Shown here: piece by piece, positions 41,165-49,445 of the stretch
Layout: each line of letters opens with the position of its first letter
Numbering within the stretch: the stretch's first letter is position 1
Origin: M0108 sp044228795
Lineage (GTDB): Bacteria > Pseudomonadota > Gammaproteobacteria > Chromatiales > Chromatiaceae
Assembly (NCBI GenBank): GCA_044228795.1
Contig: JBGAUE010000002.1
Location: 62,001 to 126,000, forward strand
Reading direction: 5' to 3'
Length of the DNA: 64,000 nucleotides
Translations under genes and position numbers: made by a program
Notes under the pieces: model-generated
What the model was told of the DNA's origin: nothing
What the model saw: only the letters and a program-made list of their open reading frames with translations
Databases searched by the model: none

Positions 41165-41507
41165 AACGACCCGCGACCTGGGTGCCGACAAGGAGCGCCT
41201 GGCCCGCGTCTATCTGGAGGGCCAGGGCCTGCGACTGATGGCCAGTAACTACCGCTGCCGGCTGGGCGAGATCGACCTGGTGATGCGTGACACCGCTACT
41301 CTCGTCTTTGTCGAGGTACGCTTTCGCGCCTCGGACCGTTTCGGTGGCGCGGCTGCCTCGATAGGGGTAGCCAAGCAGAGGCGACTGATAGCCGCCGCTG
41401 GCCTTTTTCTGCAATACAAATCCCTAAATCTCCCCTGCCGCTTTGATGTCATCGCGATCGGCGCCGGAGACCATATCGACTGGATTCGGGATGCCTTCCA
41501 TGCCTAA
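41145..41507 (+). CDS. yraN: UPF0102 (YraN) family protein
   Basis: A 120-residue nuclease-fold protein. GGAGG lies eight bases before the TTG at 41145, so that start is preferred to another TTG at 41103, and it overlaps the lpoA end by 20 bases. The family core GDKxx-like region is LARVYLEGQGLRLMASNYRC and RLGEIDLVMRD-TATLVFVEVRFR, i.e. the restriction-endonuclease-like E-D-E-V pattern. The role is unknown, though the gene sits in the lpoA-yraN-dolP cluster. Confidence 0.9.
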   Translation: MPPSAPETTRDLGADKERLARVYLEGQGLRLMASNYRCRLGEIDLVMRDTATLVFVEVRFRASDRFGGAAASIGVAKQRRLIAAAGLFLQYKSLNLPCRFDVIAIGAGDHIDWIRDAFHA

Positions 41508-42249
41508 CGACCTATTTTTTCGACCCGATCCCCTTGATCGTCCCAACAGCTCCCGCCCCGGTCACCCGCCCCTCATCGCCTTTCTGGCCCTGAGCCTGGC
41601 CCTACCGCTACTAGAGGGCTGCGCCGCCGCCCTGATCGGGGCCGGAGTGGGGGCGGCGGTAGGAGCCACGGTCATGGTCCGGGACCGGCGCGGCCAGGAT
41701 GCCGTCATCGATGACAAGGAAATTGAGTTCAAGAGCCGGGATTGGCCAGGCGCCCAGACCCGTTGCCAGGTCGCGGTCAACAGCTATAACCGTCTCGTAC
41801 TGCTCACGGGTCAGTGCAAGGACGAGGCAGCGGCGAAGGCCTATGCCGAGCGCGTCAGCAAGGTGCCCAAGGTCAGCCGGGTGGTGGACGAGATCACCAT
41901 AGGCCCCCTTGCCAGCATGAACCGCCAAAGCGAGGATACCCTCATCACCTCCCGGGCCAAGCTATCCCTGGTCAATGTCGATATCAAGGGATTCGATCCC
42001 ACCCGCGTCACGGTGATCACCGAATCCGGCATCGTCTATCTCATGGGGATGGTGACCAACGAGGAGGCAGAGGCGGCGGTAGAACAGGTTCGCTATGTCC
42101 CTGGGGTCGTCAAGGTGGTGAAGATCTTTGAGATTACGAATCCGTCCCCCGCGGCGGATGCCCAGGCCACCGCCGCCCCCGTCCCCTCAACAACCGCCAG
42201 CCCGGGCCTGCCTGAAGGGACGGGTGGCACCCTCGAAGAGTCTCCTTGA
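41500..42249 (+). CDS. dolP: DolP/YraP-like BON-domain lipoprotein
   Basis: A 249-residue precursor. The signal sequence ends at the lipobox-like LLEGC; the -2 Glu is unusual. After a glycine-rich segment come two BON domains (about residues 80-145 and 155-215: NSYNRLVLLTGQCKDE and VTVITESGIVYLMGMVTNEEAEAAVE), as in E. coli DolP, an outer-membrane quality-control lipoprotein. A Thr/Pro-rich tail is added. The ATG overlaps the yraN stop by eight bases. diaA, which lies between yraN and dolP in E. coli, is missing here. Confidence 0.88.
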   Translation: MPNDLFFRPDPLDRPNSSRPGHPPLIAFLALSLALPLLEGCAAALIGAGVGAAVGATVMVRDRRGQDAVIDDKEIEFKSRDWPGAQTRCQVAVNSYNRLVLLTGQCKDEAAAKAYAERVSKVPKVSRVVDEITIGPLASMNRQSEDTLITSRAKLSLVNVDIKGFDPTRVTVITESGIVYLMGMVTNEEAEAAVEQVRYVPGVVKVVKIFEITNPSPAADAQATAAPVPSTTASPGLPEGTGGTLEESP

Positions 42250-42432
42250 CCTAGAATAGCGACATTCAAATCCCGTGAGTCCCAACCCACGGCTTACCCT
42301 GATACACTCATTCAATCGCCTTAGCCATGGTGGTGAACTTGGTCACATCGGTTTATCGTTTTCATATAAGGTATGCGTAACCTAAGTTTGGTGGCTCCCC
42401 GCGAGCACCCTGTTCTATCCCTGGGGACCGCC
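42250..42432. other. Intergenic stretch before the GH9 gene
   Basis: A gap of 183 bases with an AT-rich patch near 42345-42370 (TTATCGTTTTCATATAA) that probably includes the promoter of the GH9 gene. No defined -35/-10 pair could be fixed. Confidence 0.4.
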
Positions 42433-45400
42433 ATGTCCAATCGCCGTTTCCACCCAGCCATCGCCCCCTTCCTGGTTCTCGCCTCCCTCCTGGCCAGCGG
42501 CCTCGGCACCGCCCGGGCCGCCAATCTGGTGGTCTACGACGACTCTGCCGCTACCCAGTGGCGCAAGCTCGAGCGGGTCTCTGAACAGGCCGCCGCCGCC
42601 CGCACCGGGCAATTCGGGCTGGTGGTGCAGCCAACCCAATGGCACAAGCCACTGCTGGTGCTCAAGGCCGGGCGCACGGACTTCCGCCCCTACGACCACC
42701 TGGAGTTGGACATCCGCTCCCCCAACGGCCCCATCAATCCGAACCTGACCCTGTGGGACTACGCCCTGGGGAGCACCCGATCCTTGGCCGCCTACGCCGA
42801 GGGCGGGGTCATCGATGCCACCTGGCGGCATGTCAGTATCCCGCTGGCGGACCTGGCCAGCCCCGCCTTTCCGCTCGACAGTGTTTTCACCTTCATGTTC
42901 GGCACCATGGCGGTGCCCAAGCCCTTCTATATCGACAACCTGGTGCTGTCCCGGGTGAAGGGGCCCTCGGTGACCGGTCAGGCCCTGCGCTCCAGCCGCG
43001 TCCTGACCCTGACGACCGACGGCTTTGACCATGCCGCCAGCAGTAACCCGGCGGGCTACTCAATCACCAGCGCTACGGACCCGGCCTACGCGGCCCCGGT
43101 CCGGCCCCTGGCCGTCGGCAGCGACCGCCAGGCGGTGGGCGTCACCGAGGGCGGCCTGGAGGCGGTGGTGGCATCGCGCCTACACCTGCTGCTTCCGACC
43201 CCGCTCCAGCCGGACCACAGTTACCGCGTGACCCTGGCCGGCATGGTCTGGGACGGCGGCATCCATGCCGAACCGGACGCGATCACGGTAACCTGGGACG
43301 AGTCGCAGCCGAGCGAGAGCATCCAGGTCAACCAGGTCGGCTATGCCCCAGGCGCGCCCAAGCTGGCTTATGTGGGCAACTGGTTAGGGGACCTGGGATC
43401 CTTACCAGTGGACGACCCCAGCTTCCGCGTGGTGGACAGCACAACCGGCGCCATTGCCTGCGCCGGCCCCCTGACCTTGCGAGCCCCCGCCGACCCCCAG
43501 AGCGGGGCCGATGTCTACGAGGCGGACTTCAGCGACCTGACCACCCCGGGCCAGTACCGCATCGAGGTCCCTCAGATCGGCCGTTCCTTCCCCTTCGCCA
43601 TCGCCGAGGATGTCTATGACGGGGTCTACCGCACCGTCATGCGCTCCTTCTATCACCGGCGCAACACGAACCTGACCGCCCCTTTTGCCGACCCGGGCTA
43701 CGCGCGAGACGGGATAGAGCCATCCCTGGATGGGATCTACCACCCGGTCCTGGCTGAATACCCGCTGAGCGCCGGCGAGGTGCCCTTCGCCCCCAGGCCG
43801 GTCGCCCCGGGCTGGTTCGACGCCGGCGACTACGGCCAATACCTCCATAACGCCGCGCCCATCTGGGGGGCCATCGGCCTGGCCTTCGATCTCGCCGACC
43901 CTGGCCATTTCGCCGATGGCGAGCTGAATATCCCGGAATCGGCCAACGGCATCCCCGACCTCCTCGACGAACTGGGCTTCGGCATGGACTGGGCCCTGTC
44001 CATGCAGGATGCGAGCGACGGCGGCGTTTACTGGCGCCTGGCAAGCGGTGACTGGGACCAGGGCCTGCCCGGGGCGGTGAACCAGCCGCGCTTCATTTAC
44101 GAGAAGACCACCCGCGCCACCGCCCAGTTCGCCGCCATGGGGGCCCTCTACGCCCGCCTCATCGCCCCCTACGACGCGGCCCGTGCCACGACAGTGCTAG
44201 GCGCTGCCCGGCACGCCTGGGACTATGTCCAGACCCACCCGACCTGGCCTGCTGAGGGGACTCTGTACACCAATCCCAACCCATACCCAGGCGGTGGCGA
44301 ATACGCGGTGGCCAGTTCCAGGCCGGCGCTGCTCTGGGCTGCCGCTGAGCTGTACCGGACCACGGGTGAGGCGGGCTTTCAGGACGCCTACCGGGGCCTG
44401 ATCGCCCAGGTCGCTATCGACATAACCGCCGGACCCCGGGAGACTTTCCCCCACTGGGCCCTGGTCATGGCCCGGCACGCTAACCGCGACCCCATCCTGG
44501 CTGAGGAAGCCCGCCGGGCCATCATGATCGCCGCCGACACCAAGCGCACCTGGGCCGCCCAGAACCCCTACCGGGCCCCCAAGCACCCCAACCCCCAGTA
44601 CACCGGCTGGTCCAACTTTTCGGCCTCGGTAATGGCCGCCCTACCCCTACTCCAGGCCCATCACCTGACGGGCCTGCCCATCTACCAGGACGCCGCCTGG
44701 ACCAGCGCCAATGTCATTCTGGGGGCCAACCCCCTGTCGCGCAGCTTCATTACTGGCATCGGCGCCCGCCCACCCCTGGACCCCCTGGACCTGGTGTCAC
44801 TCCATGACGCTAATGCCCTCCCAGTACGCGGCCTGATAGCACCCGGCGTCACCTGGCACCTGCCCGAGTTCCGTGAACCCTACATCAGTGTCAACGCCGC
44901 CTACTACCCGCCCGAGGCCCCGGCCAGCCCCGGTGATTACGACCAGGCCTACCCGGTCCTGCGCCGTTATACCGATGCCCACGAGCTGATCCCCATGAGC
45001 GAGGGCACGGTCCAGGAGGCAGCCTATGTGGGTGTGGCCTTCGGACTGCTGCGCGATGGTTCGGCCCAATTCCCCCTAGCCGACCCGGCCTATGCCTGGG
45101 ATCCCGAGCACCCCAAGGGGGGTAAGGTCTACAACCTCACCGACCTGCTACCGGAGGAGGTCCCTTATCTGACCCCGGCCCAGATCACGGCCTTTGGTGC
45201 CAGTGTCGGCGTGGCGGGTGACGCCTGGTTGGCCCAACTGACCCAGGCCCAGGTCGCTGCCATCGCCGCTCCCAACACCCCCTACTGGGTGGGGCGCCTG
45301 TCGGCCAGCCAACAGGAGGGCCTGACCGGCACACAGATCGCGGCCTTCGTGCAGTGGAGCCTGATGACCGCCCTCCCCTCCTCCAAGGTTGCCCTGATCC

Positions 45401-45534
45401 CCCCCGCCAAGGTCGCCGGCCTGGGGCTAACCATTGCCCAGACCACTGCTGGCTGGAAGGCGGCCCTGACCGCCACGCAACGTGCCGCCCTGACCCCGCA
45501 GCAGATCGACATCCTGGCCAAGGCCGGATTCTGA
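42433..45534 (+). CDS. Secreted glycoside hydrolase family 9 enzyme (cellulase-like) with a repeat tail
   Basis: A 1033-residue precursor from ATG 42433; the signal peptide ends near GTARAA. Residues about 30-180 look like a carbohydrate-binding beta-sandwich. About 296-390 form the CelD-type Ig-like domain (IQVNQVGYAPGAPKLAYV). The (alpha/alpha)6 GH9 catalytic domain follows: GWFDAGDYGQYLHN near residue 460 supplies the catalytic Asp pair and SEGTVQEAAYVGVAFG near 860 the acid Glu. The last 130 residues are LTxxQ-type repeats (for example LTATQRAALTPQQIDIL). Substrate is probably a beta-1,4-glucan. It was likely acquired or retained for polysaccharide use; no other cellulase gene is near. 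Confidence 0.9.
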   Translation: MSNRRFHPAIAPFLVLASLLASGLGTARAANLVVYDDSAATQWRKLERVSEQAAAARTGQFGLVVQPTQWHKPLLVLKAGRTDFRPYDHLELDIRSPNGPINPNLTLWDYALGSTRSLAAYAEGGVIDATWRHVSIPLADLASPAFPLDSVFTFMFGTMAVPKPFYIDNLVLSRVKGPSVTGQALRSSRVLTLTTDGFDHAASSNPAGYSITSATDPAYAAPVRPLAVGSDRQAVGVTEGGLEAVVASRLHLLLPTPLQPDHSYRVTLAGMVWDGGIHAEPDAITVTWDESQPSESIQVNQVGYAPGAPKLAYVGNWLGDLGSLPVDDPSFRVVDSTTGAIACAGPLTLRAPADPQSGADVYEADFSDLTTPGQYRIEVPQIGRSFPFAIAEDVYDGVYRTVMRSFYHRRNTNLTAPFADPGYARDGIEPSLDGIYHPVLAEYPLSAGEVPFAPRPVAPGWFDAGDYGQYLHNAAPIWGAIGLAFDLADPGHFADGELNIPESANGIPDLLDELGFGMDWALSMQDASDGGVYWRLASGDWDQGLPGAVNQPRFIYEKTTRATAQFAAMGALYARLIAPYDAARATTVLGAARHAWDYVQTHPTWPAEGTLYTNPNPYPGGGEYAVASSRPALLWAAAELYRTTGEAGFQDAYRGLIAQVAIDITAGPRETFPHWALVMARHANRDPILAEEARRAIMIAADTKRTWAAQNPYRAPKHPNPQYTGWSNFSASVMAALPLLQAHHLTGLPIYQDAAWTSANVILGANPLSRSFITGIGARPPLDPLDLVSLHDANALPVRGLIAPGVTWHLPEFREPYISVNAAYYPPEAPASPGDYDQAYPVLRRYTDAHELIPMSEGTVQEAAYVGVAFGLLRDGSAQFPLADPAYAWDPEHPKGGKVYNLTDLLPEEVPYLTPAQITAFGASVGVAGDAWLAQLTQAQVAAIAAPNTPYWVGRLSASQQEGLTGTQIAAFVQWSLMTALPSSKVALIPPAKVAGLGLTIAQTTAGWKAALTATQRAALTPQQIDILAKAGF

Positions 45535-45561
45535 GCAAGGGCCCGAGACGGCGCCGCCACC

Positions 45562-46965
45562 ATGATGACGCCCCCCGAGCCACTGAGCGCCAGGATTGTC
45601 GCCGAGTTCAAGGACATCTCCAGACCCGGCGCCCTCCTGCTGGACCCGGCGGATCTATGGTCCTACGGCTATGACAACAGCCGCCGTCAGGCCATGCCCC
45701 AGGCGGTAATCCTCATCGAGGCCACGGAGCAGGTCGGACCTTTGGTCGAGATCTGCAACCGGGAGAGGCTGCCGTTGGTCGCGCGCGGACGGGGTACCGG
45801 AACCACGGGGGCGGCGGTACCGGACCGAGGCGGTCTGGTCCTTTCCTTCGAGCGCCTGGAGCGCATCCTCCGCATCGATCCGGACAACCGCCTGGCGATC
45901 GTGGAGCCGGGCGTCACCAACCAGGCCCTGCAGGCCGCACTGGCGCCACGGGGCTTTTTCTGGCCACCAGACCCCACCAGCGCCGCGACTTGCACCCTGG
46001 GCGGCAATCTGGCCTGCAACGCCGCCGGTCCCCGGGCGGTCAAGTACGGCACTCCGCGCGAGAACACCCTGGGGCTGACGGCCGTCACCGGTACCGGCGA
46101 TCTCATCCGCACCGGGGTAAGAACCACCAAAGGCGTGGTCGGCTATGACCTGACCCGGCTCATCATCGGCTCCGAGGGCACCCTGGCCCTCATTACCCAG
46201 GCCACCCTCAAGCTCACCCCCCTGGCGGAGGCGCGGCGTACCCTGCGCGCCAGTTACGCCGACATCCATGCCGCCGCCGCCGCCGTCTCGGCCATCATGG
46301 CCCAGCCCATCACCCCCTGCACCCTGGAATTCATGGACGGCTCCGCCCTGGCCATGGCCCGCCATCTGGGCGATCTGGGCCTGCCCCCTGGAACCGGCGC
46401 CCTGCTCATGATCGAGGTGGATGGCCCTGCCCAGGGCATCGACCAGGCCGCGGCGGCCGTGGCCCAGGCCGCTGGATTGCCCGGGCTACTGGAGTTGCGC
46501 ACCGCCGCCAGTGCCGAAGAGGTCGCTGCCCTTTGGAAGACCCGCGCCGCCCTGTCCCCGGCCCTGCGCCAAATCGCGCCCAAAAAGATCAACGAAGACG
46601 TCGTGGTACCCGTCTCGCGCCTGGGCACCTTCATCGAGGGCCTGGACCGGCTGGGACGGGAGCACGCCATCCGCATCGTCAACTTTGGTCACGCCGGTAA
46701 CGGCAACATCCACGTCAACCTGCTGGTAAACCCCGACGACCCGGAAGAAATGGCCCGCGCCGAGGCCTGCCTCGAAGCCGTCTTCAACCTGGTCATCACC
46801 CTGGAGGGCACCCTATCGGGGGAGCATGGGGTGGGCCTGGCCAAGCGCGATTTTATCCACCTGGAGCTGGAACCCGTCGTGTTGCGCCTCATGCATGGTA
46901 TCAAACGCCAGTTTGATCCAAACGGCATCCTTAATCCGGGCAAGACCTTGCCGCCCCTGGCCTAG
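45562..46965 (+). CDS. FAD-dependent D-lactate/glycolate dehydrogenase (GlcD-type)
   Basis: A 467-residue FAD-linked oxidase. The FAD-binding PCMH domain is visible (RGRGTGTTGAAVP, CTLGGNLACNAAGPRAVKYG, GVVGYDLTRLIIGSEGTLALIT), followed by the FAD-oxidase C-terminal domain ending in HAGNGNIHVN and GEHGVGLAKRDFI. That is typical of glycolate oxidase subunit GlcD or of D-lactate dehydrogenase. glcE and glcF are not adjacent, so D-lactate is somewhat more likely than glycolate. It follows the GH9 gene by 27 bases. Confidence 0.9.
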   Translation: MMTPPEPLSARIVAEFKDISRPGALLLDPADLWSYGYDNSRRQAMPQAVILIEATEQVGPLVEICNRERLPLVARGRGTGTTGAAVPDRGGLVLSFERLERILRIDPDNRLAIVEPGVTNQALQAALAPRGFFWPPDPTSAATCTLGGNLACNAAGPRAVKYGTPRENTLGLTAVTGTGDLIRTGVRTTKGVVGYDLTRLIIGSEGTLALITQATLKLTPLAEARRTLRASYADIHAAAAAVSAIMAQPITPCTLEFMDGSALAMARHLGDLGLPPGTGALLMIEVDGPAQGIDQAAAAVAQAAGLPGLLELRTAASAEEVAALWKTRAALSPALRQIAPKKINEDVVVPVSRLGTFIEGLDRLGREHAIRIVNFGHAGNGNIHVNLLVNPDDPEEMARAEACLEAVFNLVITLEGTLSGEHGVGLAKRDFIHLELEPVVLRLMHGIKRQFDPNGILNPGKTLPPLA

Positions 46966-47033
46966 GACATGAAGGGGCCATCGCCCCATCCGGGCGGTGG
47001 ACATCGCGGAGGATGATTCACTTGGCAGCTGAC

Positions 47034-47153
47034 CTGGCTGGTGACGAGGGCTTGGCTCTAAGCATCACCGGGGTGGCGCAAGCCTACTCGGATGCCGGAA
47101 TCCTCTATCTCAAGGGCGACTGGACCCACCGGGATCCAACGCGTTTGGTCATG
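47034..47153 (+). pseudogene. Remnant of a DsbD/ScsB-type thiol:disulfide reductase C-terminal domain
   Basis: About 38 codons read ALSITGVAQAYSDAGILYLKGD WTHRDP, which closely resembles the C-terminal thioredoxin-fold region of DsbD/ScsB proteins (...LALS..AV...F...G..YLKGDWTNRDP). The CxxC that should precede it is gone and the frame breaks off after RDPTRLV. It cannot encode a complete protein, so it is a decayed fragment left next to the glycine-zipper lipoprotein gene. Confidence 0.6.
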
Positions 47154-47163
47154 ACAGTTAGCT

Positions 47164-47568
47164 CTAATAGAATGAGTTATACCCGACGCGGGCCCGACTA
47201 CTTTCGGGGAGATTAATACATCTCTCCGTCGTCGTGACGCGACCATAGGCATCTACAGATTCGTAAGTCGTACAGCGCGTAGCCGCATAGGGCCTGGGCG
47301 CTGGTTGACTCGGGTAATAGCGATACTGGCTTTGATACTGACGTTCCTGCGCGACATTGGCATAACCGATGGCGCTACCGACAGCCGCCCCCGCCAGCGC
47401 GCCGCTGGTTGCGCCCATGTTGCGGTCCCAGGGGTTCAAGGCCGCGCCGCCGAGAGCGCCGATAGCGGCCCCGGCCAGGGTACTACCAACCACGGTCCCG
47501 ACCTCCTGGTCCGTGGCCGCGCAACCCCACAGGAGCGTCGCAACCAGACAAATCATTCCAGTGCGCAT
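47164..47568 (-). CDS. Glycine-zipper lipoprotein
   Basis: A 134-residue precursor starting at ATG 47568; GAGGAG lies about ten bases before it. The lipobox LLWGC marks the lipidated Cys at about residue 16. The next 50 residues carry a glycine-zipper pattern (TVVGSTLAGAAIGALGGAALNPW, then GATSGALAGAAVGSAIGYANV), and the C-terminus is rich in Tyr, Ser and Arg with two cysteines. Such proteins are outer-membrane-associated in other genera. It lies downstream of a second small exported-protein gene on the same strand. Confidence 0.82.
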   Translation of the reverse strand: MRTGMICLVATLLWGCAATDQEVGTVVGSTLAGAAIGALGGAALNPWDRNMGATSGALAGAAVGSAIGYANVAQERQYQSQYRYYPSQPAPRPYAATRCTTYESVDAYGRVTTTERCINLPESSRARVGYNSFY

Positions 47569-47633
47569 CTTTGAAACTCCTCTGGTGCCCCGGCAACAGA
47601 CCCACCCCAACCGCCAGACCAGTCGTCATGTGG

Positions 47634-47945
47634 CTAGTAGCAGGTTCTCGTCGTCGTTCTATTACCATAGCGGTCAGTAGTCGTTGTTACATCACAACGC
47701 TCCTGATAGGGCGGTGGCTCAACCACCACCACCTCGCGCCGAGGTTGAGTTAGCAGATAACCCAAGCCGATCCCGCCGATGATAGCGGGAGCAACCCAGG
47801 CACCACCATACCTGGGGCCATACCCATAACCATACCCACGGCCATAGGGAGCACCATAGTATCGGGGTGGATGCGCACTGGCGGAGAGTGCCATGAACAG
47901 CAGAGTCCCCGCCATTGCCGAGGTAATAAGGGAATTAATTTTCAT
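47634..47945 (-). CDS. Small exported Gly/Tyr-rich protein
   Basis: A 103-residue precursor: a signal peptide ending at ALSASAHP, then a region of Tyr-Gly repeats (GAPYGRGYGYGYGPRYGG), a hydrophobic glycine-rich helix (VAPAIIGGIGLGYLL) and a C-terminal part ending TTTRTCY with two cysteines. No family could be named. It lies on the same strand 65 bases upstream of the glycine-zipper lipoprotein, which shares the general style, so the two may be co-expressed envelope proteins. Confidence 0.72.
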   Translation of the reverse strand: MKINSLITSAMAGTLLFMALSASAHPPRYYGAPYGRGYGYGYGPRYGGAWVAPAIIGGIGLGYLLTQPRREVVVVEPPPYQERCDVTTTTDRYGNRTTTRTCY

Positions 47946-48059
47946 GTGGATACCTGGTAGGGATTCAGATTTTAACGGGTAGCGCGGATGGCTTTAAGCC
48001 ATCGGGCATCGAGATTGATAGCAAGTGAGAGAAGAGGGGGTTTTCGTAACAACTTGAAT

Positions 48060-48149
48060 TGGCGGTGGGGGTGGGATTTGAACCCACGGAAGAGTTGCCC
48101 CTTCGCTGGTTTTCAAGACCAGTCCAATAAACCGCTCTGGCACCCCACC
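48060..48149 (-). tRNA. tRNA-Ser (anticodon UGA)
   Basis: Read on the minus strand it begins GGTGGGGTGCC. The acceptor stem pairs GGTGGGG with CCCCACC, the anticodon stem-loop is CTGGT-CTTGAAA-ACCAG (anticodon TGA), a long variable arm follows as in serine tRNAs, and the T arm is GTGGG-TTCAAAT-CCCAC. The 3' CCA is encoded (48062-48060). Confidence 0.95.
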
Positions 48150-48447
48150 CATGAAGAAGTTCCCTGGGTCCCGGAAATAGCTGTAAGAAACCCTGTCGCG
48201 AGTCTTCAGGACCCCTACTACCGGCCACTCAACCAGCCTGCCGATAATGGCGGGTTCCCACTTGGATCGAGGGGCTCTGGCCCTTACCTCTTCTTCCAGG
48301 ATAAGAATACCGGAAGGGGCGCCCCAGGCCAATGAGACTTTGGTTGCCTTTTCGCCCCGGACAGGTATCCTTCGGAACTCGATTTACTACTTACTGTCAT
48401 ATGCGAGACAGATTCCAGATCCATTCACAACCTAGGAGAGACGCCAC
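48150..48447. other. Intergenic stretch between tRNA-Ser and the YccA-type gene
   Basis: About 300 bases that must hold the tRNA promoter and the promoter of the plus-strand membrane protein. Several short plus-strand frames lack ribosome sites. Nothing further is recognised. Confidence 0.4.
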
Positions 48448-49119
48448 ATGGCCACCCCCCAATACTCCGTACTGAGCGGCGCCCAGAGCGCCATTTCCGC
48501 TAACAAGGTGTTGAAAAACACCTATATGTTGCTGTCCGCCACCCTGGCCTTCAGCGCCCTCACGGCCATGATTTCCATGACCCTGGCCTTGCCGAGCTGG
48601 ATGTACCTGGCCTCGGTGATTGGCGCCATGGTGCTGGGCATGTTCGTGCTGCCCCGTACCGCCAATTCCAGCGCCGGTATCGGTGTCCTGTTTGCTATCA
48701 CCGGCCTGCTGGGCTTGGGCCTGGGCTCCATTCTGACCCTCTACATGGCCCTGCCCCGGGGTCCGGAGATCATCGCCACCGCCTTTGCCGGCACCGGCCT
48801 CATCTTCCTGGGCCTGTCCGGCTACGCCCTCACCAGTAAGAAGGACTTCAGCTTCATGGGCGGCTTCCTGTTCGCCGGCATCATGGTGGTCTTCATTGCC
48901 GCCATCGCGAACATCTTCCTGGCCATGCCAGCCCTGTCCCTGGCGGTGTCCGGTGGCATTATCCTGGTCATGAGTGGCTTTATCCTGTTCGATACCAGCC
49001 GCATCATCAACGGGGGTGAGACCAACTACATCATGGCCACCTATGGCCTCTACCTGAACATGTTCAACATTTTCATTAGCCTGTTGCAGATCCTTGGCAT
49101 TATGGGCAGTGACGACTGA
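48448..49119 (+). CDS. Bax inhibitor-1/YccA family membrane protein
   Basis: A 223-residue protein with seven hydrophobic helices. The end FDTSRIINGGETNYIMATYGLYLNMFNIFISLLQILG carries the conserved Asp and the family's terminal helix motif. AGGAGAG precedes the ATG. E. coli YccA modulates the FtsH protease; other members conduct Ca2+ or protons. The gene ends in a good terminator. Confidence 0.93.
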   Translation: MATPQYSVLSGAQSAISANKVLKNTYMLLSATLAFSALTAMISMTLALPSWMYLASVIGAMVLGMFVLPRTANSSAGIGVLFAITGLLGLGLGSILTLYMALPRGPEIIATAFAGTGLIFLGLSGYALTSKKDFSFMGGFLFAGIMVVFIAAIANIFLAMPALSLAVSGGIILVMSGFILFDTSRIINGGETNYIMATYGLYLNMFNIFISLLQILGIMGSDD

Positions 49120-49143
49120 ACCCGTCTTTCGACCTGATCTGGA

Positions 49144-49168
49144 CCCCGGCTCCGTGCCGGGGTTTTTC
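49144..49168 (+). terminator. Rho-independent terminator of the YccA-type gene
   Basis: CCCCGGC and GCCGGGG form a seven-pair stem with a five-base loop, followed by TTTTTC. It lies 25 bases after the stop codon. Confidence 0.9.
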
Positions 49169-49193
49169 TTTGTTGCTCACTGAGACCTAGATC

Positions 49194-49379
49194 ATGGACC
49201 TCTTTCTGAAAATCATCGCGGCCGCCGCCATGGGCATGATGGTCTTTTATGCCTGGCGCTCCTACCAGCAATGGCAAGAGCATGGCCCCAAGGCCGAGAA
49301 GGGTGACTGGCAGGCAGTCATTCTGCCTCTGGCATTAGTGGCAGGGCTGGTCGTCTTACTGATCGCCATGGTGCGCTAG
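49194..49379 (+). CDS. Small two-helix membrane protein
   Basis: A 61-residue protein: two hydrophobic helices (residues about 3-20 and 43-60) flanking a charged loop (QEHGPKAEKGDWQ). No family recognised. The leader lacks a strong Shine-Dalgarno, but the frame is clean and sits in a sensible gap; the terminator of the preceding gene shows it is transcribed separately or by read-through. Confidence 0.6.
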   Translation: MDLFLKIIAAAAMGMMVFYAWRSYQQWQEHGPKAEKGDWQAVILPLALVAGLVVLLIAMVR

Positions 49380-49411
49380 TCCGGCACACTCAATCATCGG
49401 GGCCATGGCTC

Positions 49412-49431
49412 GCATGAACCCGGGTTCATGC
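49412..49431. terminator. Perfect 20-base palindrome between convergent genes
   Basis: GCATGAACCC and GGGTTCATGC are exact inverse copies with no loop, between the ends of the small membrane protein and serS. It could end transcription from both sides or bind a protein; there is no T-run. Confidence 0.4.
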
Positions 49432-49445
49432 AGCCTCACCCACCC

